From: JAHEJN01 sp963787285
GTDB lineage: Bacteria; Actinomycetota; Acidimicrobiia; Acidimicrobiales; JAHEJN01
Direction: 5' to 3'
Assembly (NCBI GenBank): GCA_963787285.1
Contig: CAWBCM010000005.1
Location: 62,001-126,000 of the forward strand
Length of the DNA: 64,000 nt
The position numbers were made by a program, and so were the translations under genes. Below are positions 9,170-21,319 of the stretch, piece after piece. The notes under the pieces were generated by a model that worked only from the letters and a program-made list of their open reading frames with translations, was not told where the DNA came from and ran no database searches. Within the stretch, counting starts at the first letter, position 1. Every line of letters starts with the position of its first letter.

Positions 9170-10756
9170 GTGTCGACAACTCCCCCGAACGTCCTTCTCG
9201 TTCAAGCCGAACGACGCCGTACCTTCGCGATCATCTCGCATCCCGATGCCGGCAAGACCACCCTGACCGAGAAGTTCCTGCTCTATTCGGGAGCGGTGAC
9301 GGCGGCGGGCTCGGTGAAGGCGCGTGCCGGTGGTCGCTCCGCCCGCTCCGACTGGATGGCCATGGAGCAGGAGCGCGGCATCTCCATTGCCTCGACGGTG
9401 CTGCAGTTCGACTACCGCGGTCACGTCGTGAACCTGCTCGACACCCCGGGTCACCGCGATTTCTCCGAAGACACCTACCGCGTTCTGGCTGCCGCCGACG
9501 CTGCGGTGATGGTTCTCGACACCGCCAAGGGCATCGAGCCGCAGACCCTCAAGCTGTTCGAGGTCTGTCGAGCGCGCAACATGCCGGTACTCACGCTGCT
9601 CAACAAGTTCGACCGTCCCGGACTCGACCCGCTCGAGCTGCTCGATCAGATCGAGGATCAGATCAATCTCCGCCCGACGCCCATCACCTGGCCGGTGGGC
9701 ATACCGGGCGACTTCCGGGGCGTCATCGACCGACGCAGCGGTGACTTCATCCGTTTCACCCGCACCGCACGGGGGTCGACGGAGGCGCCCGAGGAGGTCG
9801 TGCCCGCCGATCGAGCCGCCGCCGAGGAAGGGGAGTCGTGGCAGACGGCGATCGAGGAGGTCGCTCTGCTCGACGAGGTCGGCGCCACCCACGACGACGT
9901 CACCTTCCGGAGCGGGAAGACGAGCCCCCTGTTCGTCGGCTCGGCGCTGACCAACTTCGGCGTGCGCCATCTCCTCGACGGGGTCATCGACTTGGCGCCG
10001 GCGCCCGAGGAGCGCCTGACCGCCGACGGCGACCTTCGCGATCTCGATGCACCGTTCTCGGGGTTCGTGTTCAAGGTCCAGGCCAACATGGACAAGTCGC
10101 ACCGCGATCGGGTGGCCTTCGTGCGGGTGAACTCGGGCCACTTCGAACGGGGTATGACCGTCACCCACGGCCCCTCGGGCAAACCCTTCTCCACCAAGTA
10201 CGCGGCCAGCGTGTTCGGCGAGGAACGCGAGACCATCGACGACGCCTACCCGGGCGACATCGTCGGCCTGGTGAACGCCAGCGGTCTCCAGATCGGCGAC
10301 ACGCTGTACGTCGACGCCAGCGTCGAGTTCCCGCCCATCCCGCGCTTCGAGCCCGAAGTGTTCTCCGTCGCCCGCCCCAAGGACGTCTCGCGCTTCAAGC
10401 AGTTCCGTCGTGGCCTGAGCCAGCTCGAGCAGGAGGGCGTGGTGCAGGTGTTGCGCGACGAGCAGTCGGGCGATGTCTCGCCGGTGCTCGCCGCCGTCGG
10501 GGTCATGCAGTTCGAGGTGTTCGCACACCGGCTCGAGAACGAGTTCGGTGCCGTGGTCGAGCTGTCGCCGACGTCGTACACGGTGGCCCGCCGCACCGAT
10601 CCCGCCACCGCCGAGAAACTGAGGAGCATCTCCGCGGTGCGAGTGATGAGCGCCGAGGACGGCAGCCTCTTCGCCCTCTTCGAGAGCATCTACCGGCTCC
10701 AGCGTCTGCAGAACGAGAACCCCGAGTGGTGCCTCGAACGGATCGTCCCGTCCTGA
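9170..10756 (+). CDS. prfC: Peptide chain release factor 3
   Basis: A 528-residue translational GTPase. It has RRRTFAIISHPDAGKTTLTE (G1, residues ~15-34), the RGISI switch, DTPGHRDFSEDTYR (G3) and NKFDRPG (G4), all as in RF3 rather than EF-G. It recycles RF1/RF2 from the ribosome after termination. GTG 9170 gives the normal short N-terminus; ATG codons at 9143 and 9146 are alternatives. The gene stands alone on the plus strand between divergent and convergent neighbours. Confidence 0.93.
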   Translation: MSTTPPNVLLVQAERRRTFAIISHPDAGKTTLTEKFLLYSGAVTAAGSVKARAGGRSARSDWMAMEQERGISIASTVLQFDYRGHVVNLLDTPGHRDFSEDTYRVLAAADAAVMVLDTAKGIEPQTLKLFEVCRARNMPVLTLLNKFDRPGLDPLELLDQIEDQINLRPTPITWPVGIPGDFRGVIDRRSGDFIRFTRTARGSTEAPEEVVPADRAAAEEGESWQTAIEEVALLDEVGATHDDVTFRSGKTSPLFVGSALTNFGVRHLLDGVIDLAPAPEERLTADGDLRDLDAPFSGFVFKVQANMDKSHRDRVAFVRVNSGHFERGMTVTHGPSGKPFSTKYAASVFGEERETIDDAYPGDIVGLVNASGLQIGDTLYVDASVEFPPIPRFEPEVFSVARPKDVSRFKQFRRGLSQLEQEGVVQVLRDEQSGDVSPVLAAVGVMQFEVFAHRLENEFGAVVELSPTSYTVARRTDPATAEKLRSISAVRVMSAEDGSLFALFESIYRLQRLQNENPEWCLERIVPS

Positions 10757-10775
10757 CCCGACGGGGGCGCCGACG

Positions 10776-11648
10776 TCAGGCGATGCACTCCCAGGTTGCG
10801 AACATGTAGGACGGCTCGAATCCGTGCCGGTCGGCCTCGCCGGCATCGGCCACCACGGCGAGATCATCGACGATCGCCGTTGCGAGCAGATCGGCCACGT
10901 CGAACTCCGCCGCCAGCGCGGTGTCCGGCGGCACCTCGCCGGCCACCACCGCCGCGTGCCAGGGCTCGGTGACCAGCAGCGCAACGTCGAATCCGGCGGC
11001 GCGAAGACGGGCGGTGAGGTCGTGACCGAAGCGCCAGAACACCGGGGTGTTGTCGCCGTGGAACTCCGGTGCCTCGGGTGGTGCGGTGTGGCCCTGGAGC
11101 AATGGCACCTGGAGGAACATCCGCCCCCCGGGGCGCAGCACCCGGACGATCTCGGCCAGAGCGGCGTCGGTGTCGGGAACGTGTTCGAGCACGTGGGGCG
11201 TGAGGATGACATCGATCGACGAGTCGGGAAGGTCGATGGCCTGCAGATCGATCTTCACGCTGGCCCGGTGGGCGCCCTCGTCGAAGTCGCTGGCGGTGTA
11301 GTCGAACCAGCGGCTCATCGCCGCGCGGTAGTCGGCACCCAGTCGTGGGCTGGTCTCCAGCACGACCGAGCCCAGCGCCGGCTCCATGCGTCGCTGCATG
11401 CAGAAGAAGAGGAAGCGGTCGCGGGCAATCGACCCGCAGTCGGGGCACAACGCCGACTCGGAGTGGGCACCGCCCCCGAACACCGGCCCCGACCACCGGC
11501 AGATGTTGCAGCTCACCGCGCCGGAAGCGGTCGGTGGGTCCCATGGCGAAGCCACGTCGGCGAGCCGAGACCGCACCGAGCCCCGATCGCGGGCACCGAG
11601 CCTGCGAAACAGGCTCGAGGTCGCGAAACGGCTGCGCAGGGAGGCCAC
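10776..11648 (-). CDS. Zinc-ribbon class I SAM methyltransferase
   Basis: A 290-residue protein. Residues ~46-75 hold two CxxC knuckles (CNICRWSG and CPDCGSIARDR), predicted to form a zinc ribbon. A methyltransferase core follows with HVLEHVPDTDAALAEIVRVLRPGGRMFLQVP, the post-II/III motifs of class I methyltransferases of the Methyltransf_11 type. The SAM-binding glycine motif is weak (VLETSPRLGADY). This arrangement is seen in uncharacterised methyltransferases of cell-surface or secondary metabolism. The substrate is unknown. It is divergent from the next methyltransferase. Confidence 0.78.
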   Translation of the reverse strand: MASLRSRFATSSLFRRLGARDRGSVRSRLADVASPWDPPTASGAVSCNICRWSGPVFGGGAHSESALCPDCGSIARDRFLFFCMQRRMEPALGSVVLETSPRLGADYRAAMSRWFDYTASDFDEGAHRASVKIDLQAIDLPDSSIDVILTPHVLEHVPDTDAALAEIVRVLRPGGRMFLQVPLLQGHTAPPEAPEFHGDNTPVFWRFGHDLTARLRAAGFDVALLVTEPWHAAVVAGEVPPDTALAAEFDVADLLATAIVDDLAVVADAGEADRHGFEPSYMFATWECIA

Positions 11649-11715
11649 GTCGAGACCCTACCCGCCGCCCGTCGGCGGCCAGCCGGTCGCGGCGGCACGG
11701 CTAGGGTGACCCGCG

Positions 11716-12756
11716 ATGAGTGATCAGGGTTCCGCCGAGCTGACCCCGAAGGTCGAGTACTACAACGTCGACCGGTTCTGGAACGAGCTCCCCGCCGTCA
11801 TCGACCATCAGTGCCGTCGCGGACCGGGTGACCCCGACGAGTGGTGGAGCCTCTACCTGAAACGCGTGTACGCCACGCCGCCCCGCAAGCGGGCGTTGGT
11901 GATCGGCTGCGGAAACGGGTGGGTCGAGCGGCATCTGGCCGACATCGGCGTTGCGGAGCACTTCGACGCCTTCGACGTCGACCCTGCGTATGTGGCGACG
12001 TGCGAGGACGAGCGCGGCGACCGACCCATCCGCTACTTCGTGAGCGACTTCCGCACCTTCGAGCCCACCGAGAAGTACGACCTGATCGTGAATCACGCCG
12101 CGCTGCATCACGCGCAGTACCTGTACCGGCTGACCGCACAGTTGGCGAAGGCGCTCACTCCCGACGGCATCTTCGTGCACTGGGAGTACCTCGGACCCGA
12201 TCGCAACCAGTACGCCGACCACCACGTCGCCCACATGGAGGAGGTGAACCGGGCCATGCCCGAGCGCTTCCACTCCGCCTTTCGGCTACGCCCGTTCCTC
12301 AGCGCCGCCATCGCCGGTGACCCCACCGAGGCGGTGCACGCGAGCGAGATCGTGCGAGCGGTCGAGCAGTACTTCACCGTTCTCGAACGCCACGACATCG
12401 GCGGCGGTCTGGCCTACCAGATGCTCTGGAACAACATCGCCGAGTTCGAGGATCCGACCGACACCGAAGCGGCCGGGATCCTCGAAGCGCTCCTCGACCA
12501 GGACGCCCGGGAGACCGACGACGGCACGGTCCCGGTCTTTTTCGGCTTCATCGTGGCGGGACACCGGCCCGACGCCGGTCGGTCGTTGAGCGCGCGATTC
12601 GATCGGCTGGTCCGCGAGCCCGTGCGCGAAGCCCTGGCCCGTCGGATGAAGAACCTGTACCTCGGTCAGATCGTCCGCTGGGTCCGCCGCCATCACCTCT
12701 GGGACCCGCGGCGCTGGACTCGTCGAGGTCGCGTGCGGCACCCCGTCACGAACTGA
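11716..12756 (+). CDS. Class I SAM-dependent methyltransferase
   Basis: A 346-residue protein with SAM motif I ALVIGCGNGWVERHLADIG (near 57-75), the acidic FDAFDVD at the end of beta 2, and YDLIVNHAALHHAQYLYRLTAQ as motif II. The C-terminal ~120 residues are helical and end in a basic tail (RRHHLWDPRRWTRRGR). It is a methyltransferase of unknown substrate. Its position back-to-back with the zinc-ribbon methyltransferase suggests, without proving, related roles. It ends 47 bases before secA. Confidence 0.8.
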   Translation: MSDQGSAELTPKVEYYNVDRFWNELPAVIDHQCRRGPGDPDEWWSLYLKRVYATPPRKRALVIGCGNGWVERHLADIGVAEHFDAFDVDPAYVATCEDERGDRPIRYFVSDFRTFEPTEKYDLIVNHAALHHAQYLYRLTAQLAKALTPDGIFVHWEYLGPDRNQYADHHVAHMEEVNRAMPERFHSAFRLRPFLSAAIAGDPTEAVHASEIVRAVEQYFTVLERHDIGGGLAYQMLWNNIAEFEDPTDTEAAGILEALLDQDARETDDGTVPVFFGFIVAGHRPDAGRSLSARFDRLVREPVREALARRMKNLYLGQIVRWVRRHHLWDPRRWTRRGRVRHPVTN

Positions 12757-12803
12757 CCCCGCGGCCGGTGGCGGCTGTGGCGGCCGGTACAGTGGTCTCC
12801 CTC

Positions 12804-15557
<2,754 letters not shown>

Positions 15558-15581
15558 GCGTTCGCCCACCCGAGGTCACTG

Positions 15582-16699
15582 GTGAAGGATTTCAGCGAAG
15601 AGATCGCCGCGCTCCGCTCGCGCCACGCCGATGCCGCGGCCTACCTGAAGATCGACGACCTGCGGGCTCGTCAACCCGAGCTCGAACACACCTCGGCCGA
15701 GCAGGGGCTGTGGGACGATCCCGAACGGGCCAGGAAGATCACCGGTGAGCTGGCGGCCATCACCGAGGATCTCGAGGTCTTCGACTCCCTGACCACCGCG
15801 GTCGACGATGCGGCCACGCTGTACGAGATGGCCCGCGAAGAGGCCGACGAATCGCTCGAGGCCGAGATCACCGAGGCGATCGCGGCGACGGCGGCCCGGT
15901 TCGATCAGCTCGAGTTGCGGTCGCTGTTCACCGGTGAGCACGACGACAGCGACGCGGTGTGTCACATCCAGTCGGGGGAGGGCGGCACCGACGCCCAGGA
16001 CTGGGCCGAGATGCTGTTGCGGATGTACACGCGTTGGGCCGAACAGAACGGGTTCACCGTCGAGATCGAGGCCGTGAACGAAGGGGCCGAAGCCGGGCTC
16101 ACCTCGTGTGAGTTCATCGATCAAGGGCCGGAATGCCTACGGTCTGCTCCGCAGTCGAGCACGGCGTGCATCGGCTGGTGCGGATCTCACCGTTCAACAA
16201 GGAAGCCAAGCGCCAGACGGCGTTCGCCTCGATGCACGTGGTGCCGTTCTTCGACGCGGTGGCCAACGAGGTCGACATCGACGAGACCGAGCTGCGCATC
16301 GACACCTACCGGTCGTCGGGCGCAGGCGGTCAGCACGTCAACGTCACCGATTCGGCGGTGCGCATCACCCACCTGCCGACCGGCATCGTCGTGACGTTGC
16401 CAGAACGAGCGCAGCCAGCATCAGAACAAGGACCGAGCCATGCAGATGCTGGCGGCCCGGCTCCTCGACCTCGAACGCCAGAAGCGCGAGGACGAGCTGG
16501 CGGGAATCGCCGGCGAGTCCAAGCAGCGTCGGCTTCGGCAGCCAGATCCGGTCCTATGTCCTGCAGCCGTACCAGATGGTGAAGGATCTGCGCACCGAGC
16601 ACGAGACGGGCAATGTCGACGGTGTGCTCGACGGCGACGTCGACCGCTTCATGGAGTCGTACCTGCAGTGGCAACGGGGCGAGCGTCGCCGACGCCTGA
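15582..16699 (+). CDS. prfB: Peptide chain release factor 2, broken by five +1 frameshifts
   Basis: The frame from GTG 15582 encodes a normal RF2 N-terminus (SGEGGTDAQDWAEMLLRMYTRW, near res 126) up to about 16118. Four frame changes then carry the rest of RF2: IKGRNAYGLL, EHGVHRLVRISPFNKEAKR, the GGQ loop SGAGGQHVN (needed for peptide hydrolysis), and GFGSQIRSYVLQPYQMVKD. Each change is solved by removing one base near 16119, 16156, 16398 and 16527; a fifth near 16684 would give the ending QWQRGEVADA and a stop at 16699. This is not the classical programmed RF2 frameshift, which lies near codon 25 at CUUUGAC. Sequence error is likely. Confidence 0.88.
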
Positions 16700-16767
16700 T
16701 GGTGCCACCGACCCGCGAACGTGCCACTGGTAACGTGTTCGTAATGTTCGCTGCCGCCCTGAGAGTC

Positions 16768-16787
16768 GCGGCGCCTTCGGGCGCTGC
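16768..16787 (+). other. Hairpin with TTCG loop between prfB and ftsE
   Basis: GCGGCGCC and GGCGCTGC form an 8-bp stem (one G-T pair) closed by TTCG, ending 9 bases before the ftsE ATG. There is no T tract after it. It could limit ftsE translation or act as a weak terminator for prfB. This is read by eye only. Confidence 0.45.
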
Positions 16788-16796
16788 CCACCGCCC

Positions 16797-17479
16797 ATGA
16801 TCAAACTCGAGAACGTCACCAAGTTCTACAAGGGCGACGTCGTCGCGCTCCGCGACGCATCCTGTCGACATCAACAAGGGCGAGTTCGTCTTCCTCGTCG
16901 GGCCCTCGGGCTCGGGCAAGTCGCACCTTCATCCGCCTGCTCAACAAGGAGGAGCAGCCCGACAAGGGGCGCATCTTCGTGGCCGGCAAGGACATCGGCG
17001 ACGCTGAGCAGCTGGAAGGTGCCGTACCTGCGGCGCAACATCGGCTGCATCTTCCAGGACTTCAAGCTGCTGCCCAACAAGACCGTCGGCCGAGAACGTG
17101 GCCTTCGCGCTCGAGGTGATCGGCCGGCCGAACCACGTGGTGCGCAACCAGGTGCCGGCCATCCTCGAGCTCGTCGGCCTGTCGAAGAAGATGAACAACT
17201 TCCCCCACGAGCTCTCCGGCGGCGAGCAGCAGCGGGTGTCGATCGCCCGGGCGTTCGTGAACCGGCCGCTGATCCTGCTGGCCGACGAGCCCACCGGCAA
17301 CCTCGATCCTGCGACCTCGGTCGGCATCATGCGGCTGCTCGATCGCATCAACCGCACCGGCACCACCGTGGTCATGGCCACGCCACGACCGGGGCATCGT
17401 CGACACCATGCGGCGCCGCGTCGTCGAGCTCGATCGCGGCACCATCGTGCGCGACCAGGTCCGTGGGGTGTACGAGTAA
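16797..17479 (+). CDS. ftsE: Cell-division ABC ATPase FtsE, broken by five +1 frameshifts
   Basis: Translated piecewise, the sequence gives MIKLENVTKFYKGDVVALRD, VDINKGEFVFLVGPSGSGKS (Walker A), IGCIFQDFKLLPNKTV (Q loop), ELSGGEQQRVSIARA (signature), LLADEPTGNLDP (Walker B) and THDRGIVDT (H loop). Each junction is repaired by removing one base, near 16863, 16924, 17003, 17088 and 17382. The corrected protein is about 225 residues, the normal FtsE length. FtsE partners FtsX at the septum and controls peptidoglycan hydrolases. The stop at 17479 lies 2 bases before ftsX. Confidence 0.88.
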
Positions 17480-17481
17480 CC

Positions 17482-18378
17482 ATGGCGATGAAGGCCAACT
17501 ATCTCGTCCGCGAGACCGGCTCGAACCTGCGGCGGAACATCACGCTCACGTTGGCGTCGATCGTCACCGTCGCGGTGTCGCTCGCGCTGTTCGGCATCGC
17601 GCTGTTGCTGCGCCAGGGCGTCGACAACGCCACGCAGCGATGGGAGGGCGGCATCGAGTTCGTGGTGTTCATGAACGCCGACGCCTCGGCGGCCCAGCTC
17701 CAGGCGGTGGCCGATGCGCTCGACGCCAGCCCAGAGGTGGCCAAGATCACCTTCTTCGACCAGGACAAGGCGTTCGAAGAGTTCAAGGATCTGTTCGAGG
17801 GCACGCCCGAGCTCATCGAGACAGTGCAGCCGTCGGACCTTCCCACGTCGTTTCGCGTGGTGCCCTCCGACACCGACCCCGACGCCGTCGAACAGCTCGC
17901 GAACCGCTTCGAGACCAGTCCGGGCGTGCGCGAGGTGGTGTCGGCCCAGGAGACCATTCGCAACATCGAGAGCCTCACCAACATCGCCAGCTTCATCGTC
18001 CTCTCGGGGTCCGTCTTCCTGCTCGCAGCGGCGGCGGCACTCATCTTCAACACGATCCGCATGGCGATGTTCGCCCGACGCCGCGAGATCGAGGTGATGA
18101 AGCTCGTCGGCGCCACCAACTGGTTCATCCGGCTGCCGTTCATGGTCGAGGGAATGATCCAGGGACTGCTCGGAGCTGCCGTCGCAGTGGGCGCGGTCTT
18201 CGGTGCCAACTGGGCCCTCGACCGCTACCTCTCGGACCGCAACAGCCTGCAGCTGCTCGAGAGCTTCGTGGTCGCCACCTCCGACGTGTGGCGGACGAGC
18301 TTCCTCCTGGTGGTCATCGGTGTGATCGTGGGCACCGTCGGCTCGGCCATCGCCGTGAGCCGCTTCCTCGACGTCTGA
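17482..18378 (+). CDS. ftsX: Cell-division protein FtsX
   Basis: A 298-residue protein with the FtsX layout: TM1 near 20-42 (LTLASIVTVAVSLALFGIALL), an extracellular loop of about 125 residues, then three helices (residues ~170-195, 220-245, 270-292), and the cytoplasmic ARRREIEVMKLVGAT coupling motif between TM2 and TM3. It forms the membrane part of FtsEX, which activates LytM/NlpC-type hydrolases. The start ATG 17482 or 17488 follows ftsE by 2 bases. Its frame is intact, unlike ftsE and prfB. Two M23 genes follow immediately, a sensible functional group. Confidence 0.93.
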   Translation: MAMKANYLVRETGSNLRRNITLTLASIVTVAVSLALFGIALLLRQGVDNATQRWEGGIEFVVFMNADASAAQLQAVADALDASPEVAKITFFDQDKAFEEFKDLFEGTPELIETVQPSDLPTSFRVVPSDTDPDAVEQLANRFETSPGVREVVSAQETIRNIESLTNIASFIVLSGSVFLLAAAAALIFNTIRMAMFARRREIEVMKLVGATNWFIRLPFMVEGMIQGLLGAAVAVGAVFGANWALDRYLSDRNSLQLLESFVVATSDVWRTSFLLVVIGVIVGTVGSAIAVSRFLDV

Positions 18379-18475
18379 TCGGCACGAACCAGGCCGACCT
18401 GCCCCGTCGGAACGCCGATTCTGGGTGAGGCTGCCCAGCGCTCAAGTCTGCTGGCCCATGTGTCGATAGTTCCCT

Positions 18476-19918
18476 GTGCCTTTCTCCCGGCGTCTGCCCG
18501 CTGCCGCGCTCCTCGCCGCGCTCCTGTCCTGGTCGTTCAGCCCGGCCGCGGCCCAGGAGCAGCCCTCCGACGTCGTCGCCGCCCAGGAGGCCGACCCGAC
18601 CGAGGATCCCGAGACCACCTCCCCCTGCGCGCCCGAGCCGGAGGCCCCGGCGGATGCGGCTCCGGCTGACCCCAACGCTCCGGCCCCCGAGGTACAGGTC
18701 GCACCGGAACCCGTGGTGCAACGTCCCCCCGATCTCGCCTACGTCAACGGACAGTGCATCCCGGTCGCCGAGTTGAGCCGACTGCTCGCCGGATACGAGG
18801 GAGCCGTGGCCGAAGAGGCAATGGCGCTGATCGAGCTTCGTGACCAGCTCGACCGGGTCGACGAGCTCAACGACCAGCTCGATGCAATCGAGCTGTCGCT
18901 CGCCCATGTGACCCGTCGAGACGCCGCCGCGGAGGCCGAGACACGGTACGCGAGCATCCGGGAGTCGATCGCCGGCGAAGAGCTCGTCGTCGTTCGGGCC
19001 GAGCTCGACTCGCAGCGGGAACGGCTGCGAGAGCAAGCCGTGGCCGCCTACGTCAGCGGCGGCAACACCGCGGCCGCCGTCCAGACGACGGTCCTCGAGG
19101 CAACCGATCTCAACGACATCGGATCGCTCCGAGCCTACGGTCGGGTGATCGTCGACGGCCAGGTCGACCAGGTGCTCTTGGTCCAAGATCTCGAGGCCGC
19201 CGCAGTGGTGCTCGAAGCCGAACTGGCAGCCGCCCGACAGGCTGCAGCCGACCTCGAGGAGGATGTCGCCGCCATCCGGATCGCGGCGGTCGCACTGCGA
19301 GACGAACAGCGACGACTGGTCGAAGAGGGGCAGGCTGCGGCCGAGGAACAGGCCCAGCTCGTCTCCTCCATCCAACAACGCCGCGACGAATTCGCCGGTC
19401 AGTTGGGACTCTCGGGTGCGTCGGGGGGCGGACTGGCCATCACTCTGGCCGGGCTCGGTTCCGGAACGGCATCACTCGCCGACGTCGGGACCCTCGCCTC
19501 GCCGCTGCGCAACACAGCGATCTCGTCGGGCTTCGGACCGCGGGTTCATCCGATCTTCGCGGAGGTCCGCATCCACACCGGTCTCGACCTGAACGCGCCG
19601 GCGGGAGCTCCGATCTTCGCGGCCGCGGCCGGGCGAGTCGTCGTGGCCAGCGAGCAGGGTGGCTACGGCATGGCCATCGCCATCGATCATGGTGGCGGCA
19701 TCTCGACGCTGTACGCGCACCAGAGTGCCTTCGCCGTGGCGGTCGGCACCGAGGTCGAGGTCGGCGAACTGATCGGCTACATCGGTTCCACCGGCTTCTC
19801 GACCGGTCCTCACCTCCACTTCGAGCTCCGTCTCGACGGTCAGCCGGTCGATCCACTGCCCTTCATCGACCTGCGGGCGGTGGGCGTACCCGGGGATGGC
19901 GCGGCAACCGGAGGCTGA
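18476..19918 (+). CDS. EnvC/LytM-type M23 peptidase-family protein (first copy)
   Basis: A 480-residue exported protein. GTG 18476 gives a signal peptide (RRLPAAALLAALLSWSFSPAAAQ), then an acidic Pro/Ala linker, a long coiled coil (~res 95-310) and a C-terminal M23 domain. The M23 zinc ligands are present: HPIFAEVRIHTGLDL (H...D) and GPHLHFEL (HxH). It probably cleaves peptidoglycan cross-links, or activates a hydrolase, under FtsEX control, as EnvC does with its coiled coil. It lies downstream of ftsX and is paralogous to the next gene. Confidence 0.88.
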   Translation: MPFSRRLPAAALLAALLSWSFSPAAAQEQPSDVVAAQEADPTEDPETTSPCAPEPEAPADAAPADPNAPAPEVQVAPEPVVQRPPDLAYVNGQCIPVAELSRLLAGYEGAVAEEAMALIELRDQLDRVDELNDQLDAIELSLAHVTRRDAAAEAETRYASIRESIAGEELVVVRAELDSQRERLREQAVAAYVSGGNTAAAVQTTVLEATDLNDIGSLRAYGRVIVDGQVDQVLLVQDLEAAAVVLEAELAAARQAAADLEEDVAAIRIAAVALRDEQRRLVEEGQAAAEEQAQLVSSIQQRRDEFAGQLGLSGASGGGLAITLAGLGSGTASLADVGTLASPLRNTAISSGFGPRVHPIFAEVRIHTGLDLNAPAGAPIFAAAAGRVVVASEQGGYGMAIAIDHGGGISTLYAHQSAFAVAVGTEVEVGELIGYIGSTGFSTGPHLHFELRLDGQPVDPLPFIDLRAVGVPGDGAATGG

Positions 19919-19935
19919 CGGCCTAGGGTGTCGTG

Positions 19936-21303
19936 ATGCCAGCGATCGACTGGCGGGCGAAAACACTCATCTCACTCTTCATACTCCTCTCGTTCTTCGC
20001 TTCGACGTCGACGATGGTGGCACCGGCGACCGCTCAGGACATTGCGGTCTTGGACCCGTGTGCTCCCACACCACCGGTGGTGGATCAGGCCGAGGAAGCA
20101 CCCAGCGCCGAGCTGATCTTCGTGGCCGGACGGTGCATCACGACGAGCGAGCTCGATCGTTTGCTCGATGGATACGAGAGCGCCGTGGCCGAGGAGACCG
20201 CGGCACTGGCCGGTCTGCGGGTGGCGTTCGATACCGCACGAGAGCTGCAGCAGACGCTGGAGGCCACCCGGCTCTCGGTGGCCCAGGTGACCCGTCGGCT
20301 GGCCGAGGCCAACGCCGAGGTCGTCCGAGCCACCGCCAGGGAATCGTTGGCGCTGGCCGAGCTGACCGCGGTCAACGAGCGCCTCGCCGCCGAGCGGGGG
20401 TTGCTCCTCGACCAGGCCGTCGCCGCCTACATCACGGGCAACAGTGCCCGGGAAGCGGTGCAGGATCTGGCCCTCGACCCGGGGACCACCAACGACATGG
20501 CCAGTGTGAGGGCCTATGGCCGAGTGCTCGTGGAGACGCAGGGCGACCAGGTGGAGCTCGTCGCCCAGCTCCAGCTCGCGGCCCGAGCGCTCGACGCCGA
20601 GCTCGCCGCGGCGCGACAGACGGCGCACGAAGCCCGCTCGACGTTGCTCGAGCTCGAAACGACCGCGGAGGAGATCGGCGAAGAGATGAGCCGCCTGGCC
20701 GAGGCGGCGAGCGCCGCGGCCACCGAACAGGGGCTGGCGCTGGTTTCGATCCAGATGCGCCGGGACGAATTCGCCGCTCAGCTCGGGGTTCAGCCGCCGT
20801 CGACCGGGCAGTTGGCCGCAGTCCTCGGTGCCGCCGGCGTGAGGGGCGCGTCCAGCGGGGTCAGAACCCGATTCGTGTCCCCACTGCCCGCGACGAGCAT
20901 CGCCTCGCTGTACGGGCCACGGCTGCACCCGATCTTCAACGAGGTGCGGCCGCACACGGGCATCGATCTGAACGCGAGTGCCGGTGACCCCATCTTCGCG
21001 GCGGGCGGCGGCGAGATCGTCGTTGCCGGCGACGAAGGCGGATACGGCAAGACCGTGGCCATGGATCACGGCGATGGGGTCATCACGTTGTACGCCCACA
21101 TGAGTGCGATCGCCGTCGGCGTGGGCGACCAGGTGGTGGCCGGGGCCCTGATCGGGTACGTCGGCTCGACCGGCTACTCGACCGGCCCTCATCTGCATTT
21201 CGAGCTCCGTCTCGATGGGCGTGCGATCGATCCGCTGCCCTTCGTCGATCTCGGCCCGATCCGGGAGCCTCAGGACGAGGCGACACCAACGCTCGGCGGT
21301 TGA
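19936..21303 (+). CDS. EnvC/LytM-type M23 peptidase-family protein (second copy)
   Basis: A 455-residue paralogue of the preceding protein with the same order: signal peptide (LISLFILLSFFASTSTMVAP), short linker, coiled coil (~res 65-290) and M23 domain with HPIFNEVRPHTGIDL and GPHLHFELRLDG. Both share the unusual element C-I-T/P-x-x-E-L-x-R-L-L-x-GYE before the coiled coil. This points to a tandem duplication followed by divergence. Zinc ligands are intact in both, so both may be active. ATG 19936 is preferred; GTG 19933 is adjacent. Confidence 0.87.
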   Translation: MPAIDWRAKTLISLFILLSFFASTSTMVAPATAQDIAVLDPCAPTPPVVDQAEEAPSAELIFVAGRCITTSELDRLLDGYESAVAEETAALAGLRVAFDTARELQQTLEATRLSVAQVTRRLAEANAEVVRATARESLALAELTAVNERLAAERGLLLDQAVAAYITGNSAREAVQDLALDPGTTNDMASVRAYGRVLVETQGDQVELVAQLQLAARALDAELAAARQTAHEARSTLLELETTAEEIGEEMSRLAEAASAAATEQGLALVSIQMRRDEFAAQLGVQPPSTGQLAAVLGAAGVRGASSGVRTRFVSPLPATSIASLYGPRLHPIFNEVRPHTGIDLNASAGDPIFAAGGGEIVVAGDEGGYGKTVAMDHGDGVITLYAHMSAIAVGVGDQVVAGALIGYVGSTGYSTGPHLHFELRLDGRAIDPLPFVDLGPIREPQDEATPTLGG

Positions 21304-21319
21304 CGCGTATCGTCGAGGC

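Noticed and set aside
7538..11212. Continuous minus-strand frame of 1224 codons suggesting a giant fused protein
   Set aside because: Only the part up to 9076 is a real glycosyltransferase; the rest is antisense to prfC and out of frame with the methyltransferase.
15582..15700. Programmed frameshift in prfB
   Set aside because: The known RF2 site (CUUUGAC near codon 25) is absent; the breaks are later, several, and also hit ftsE.
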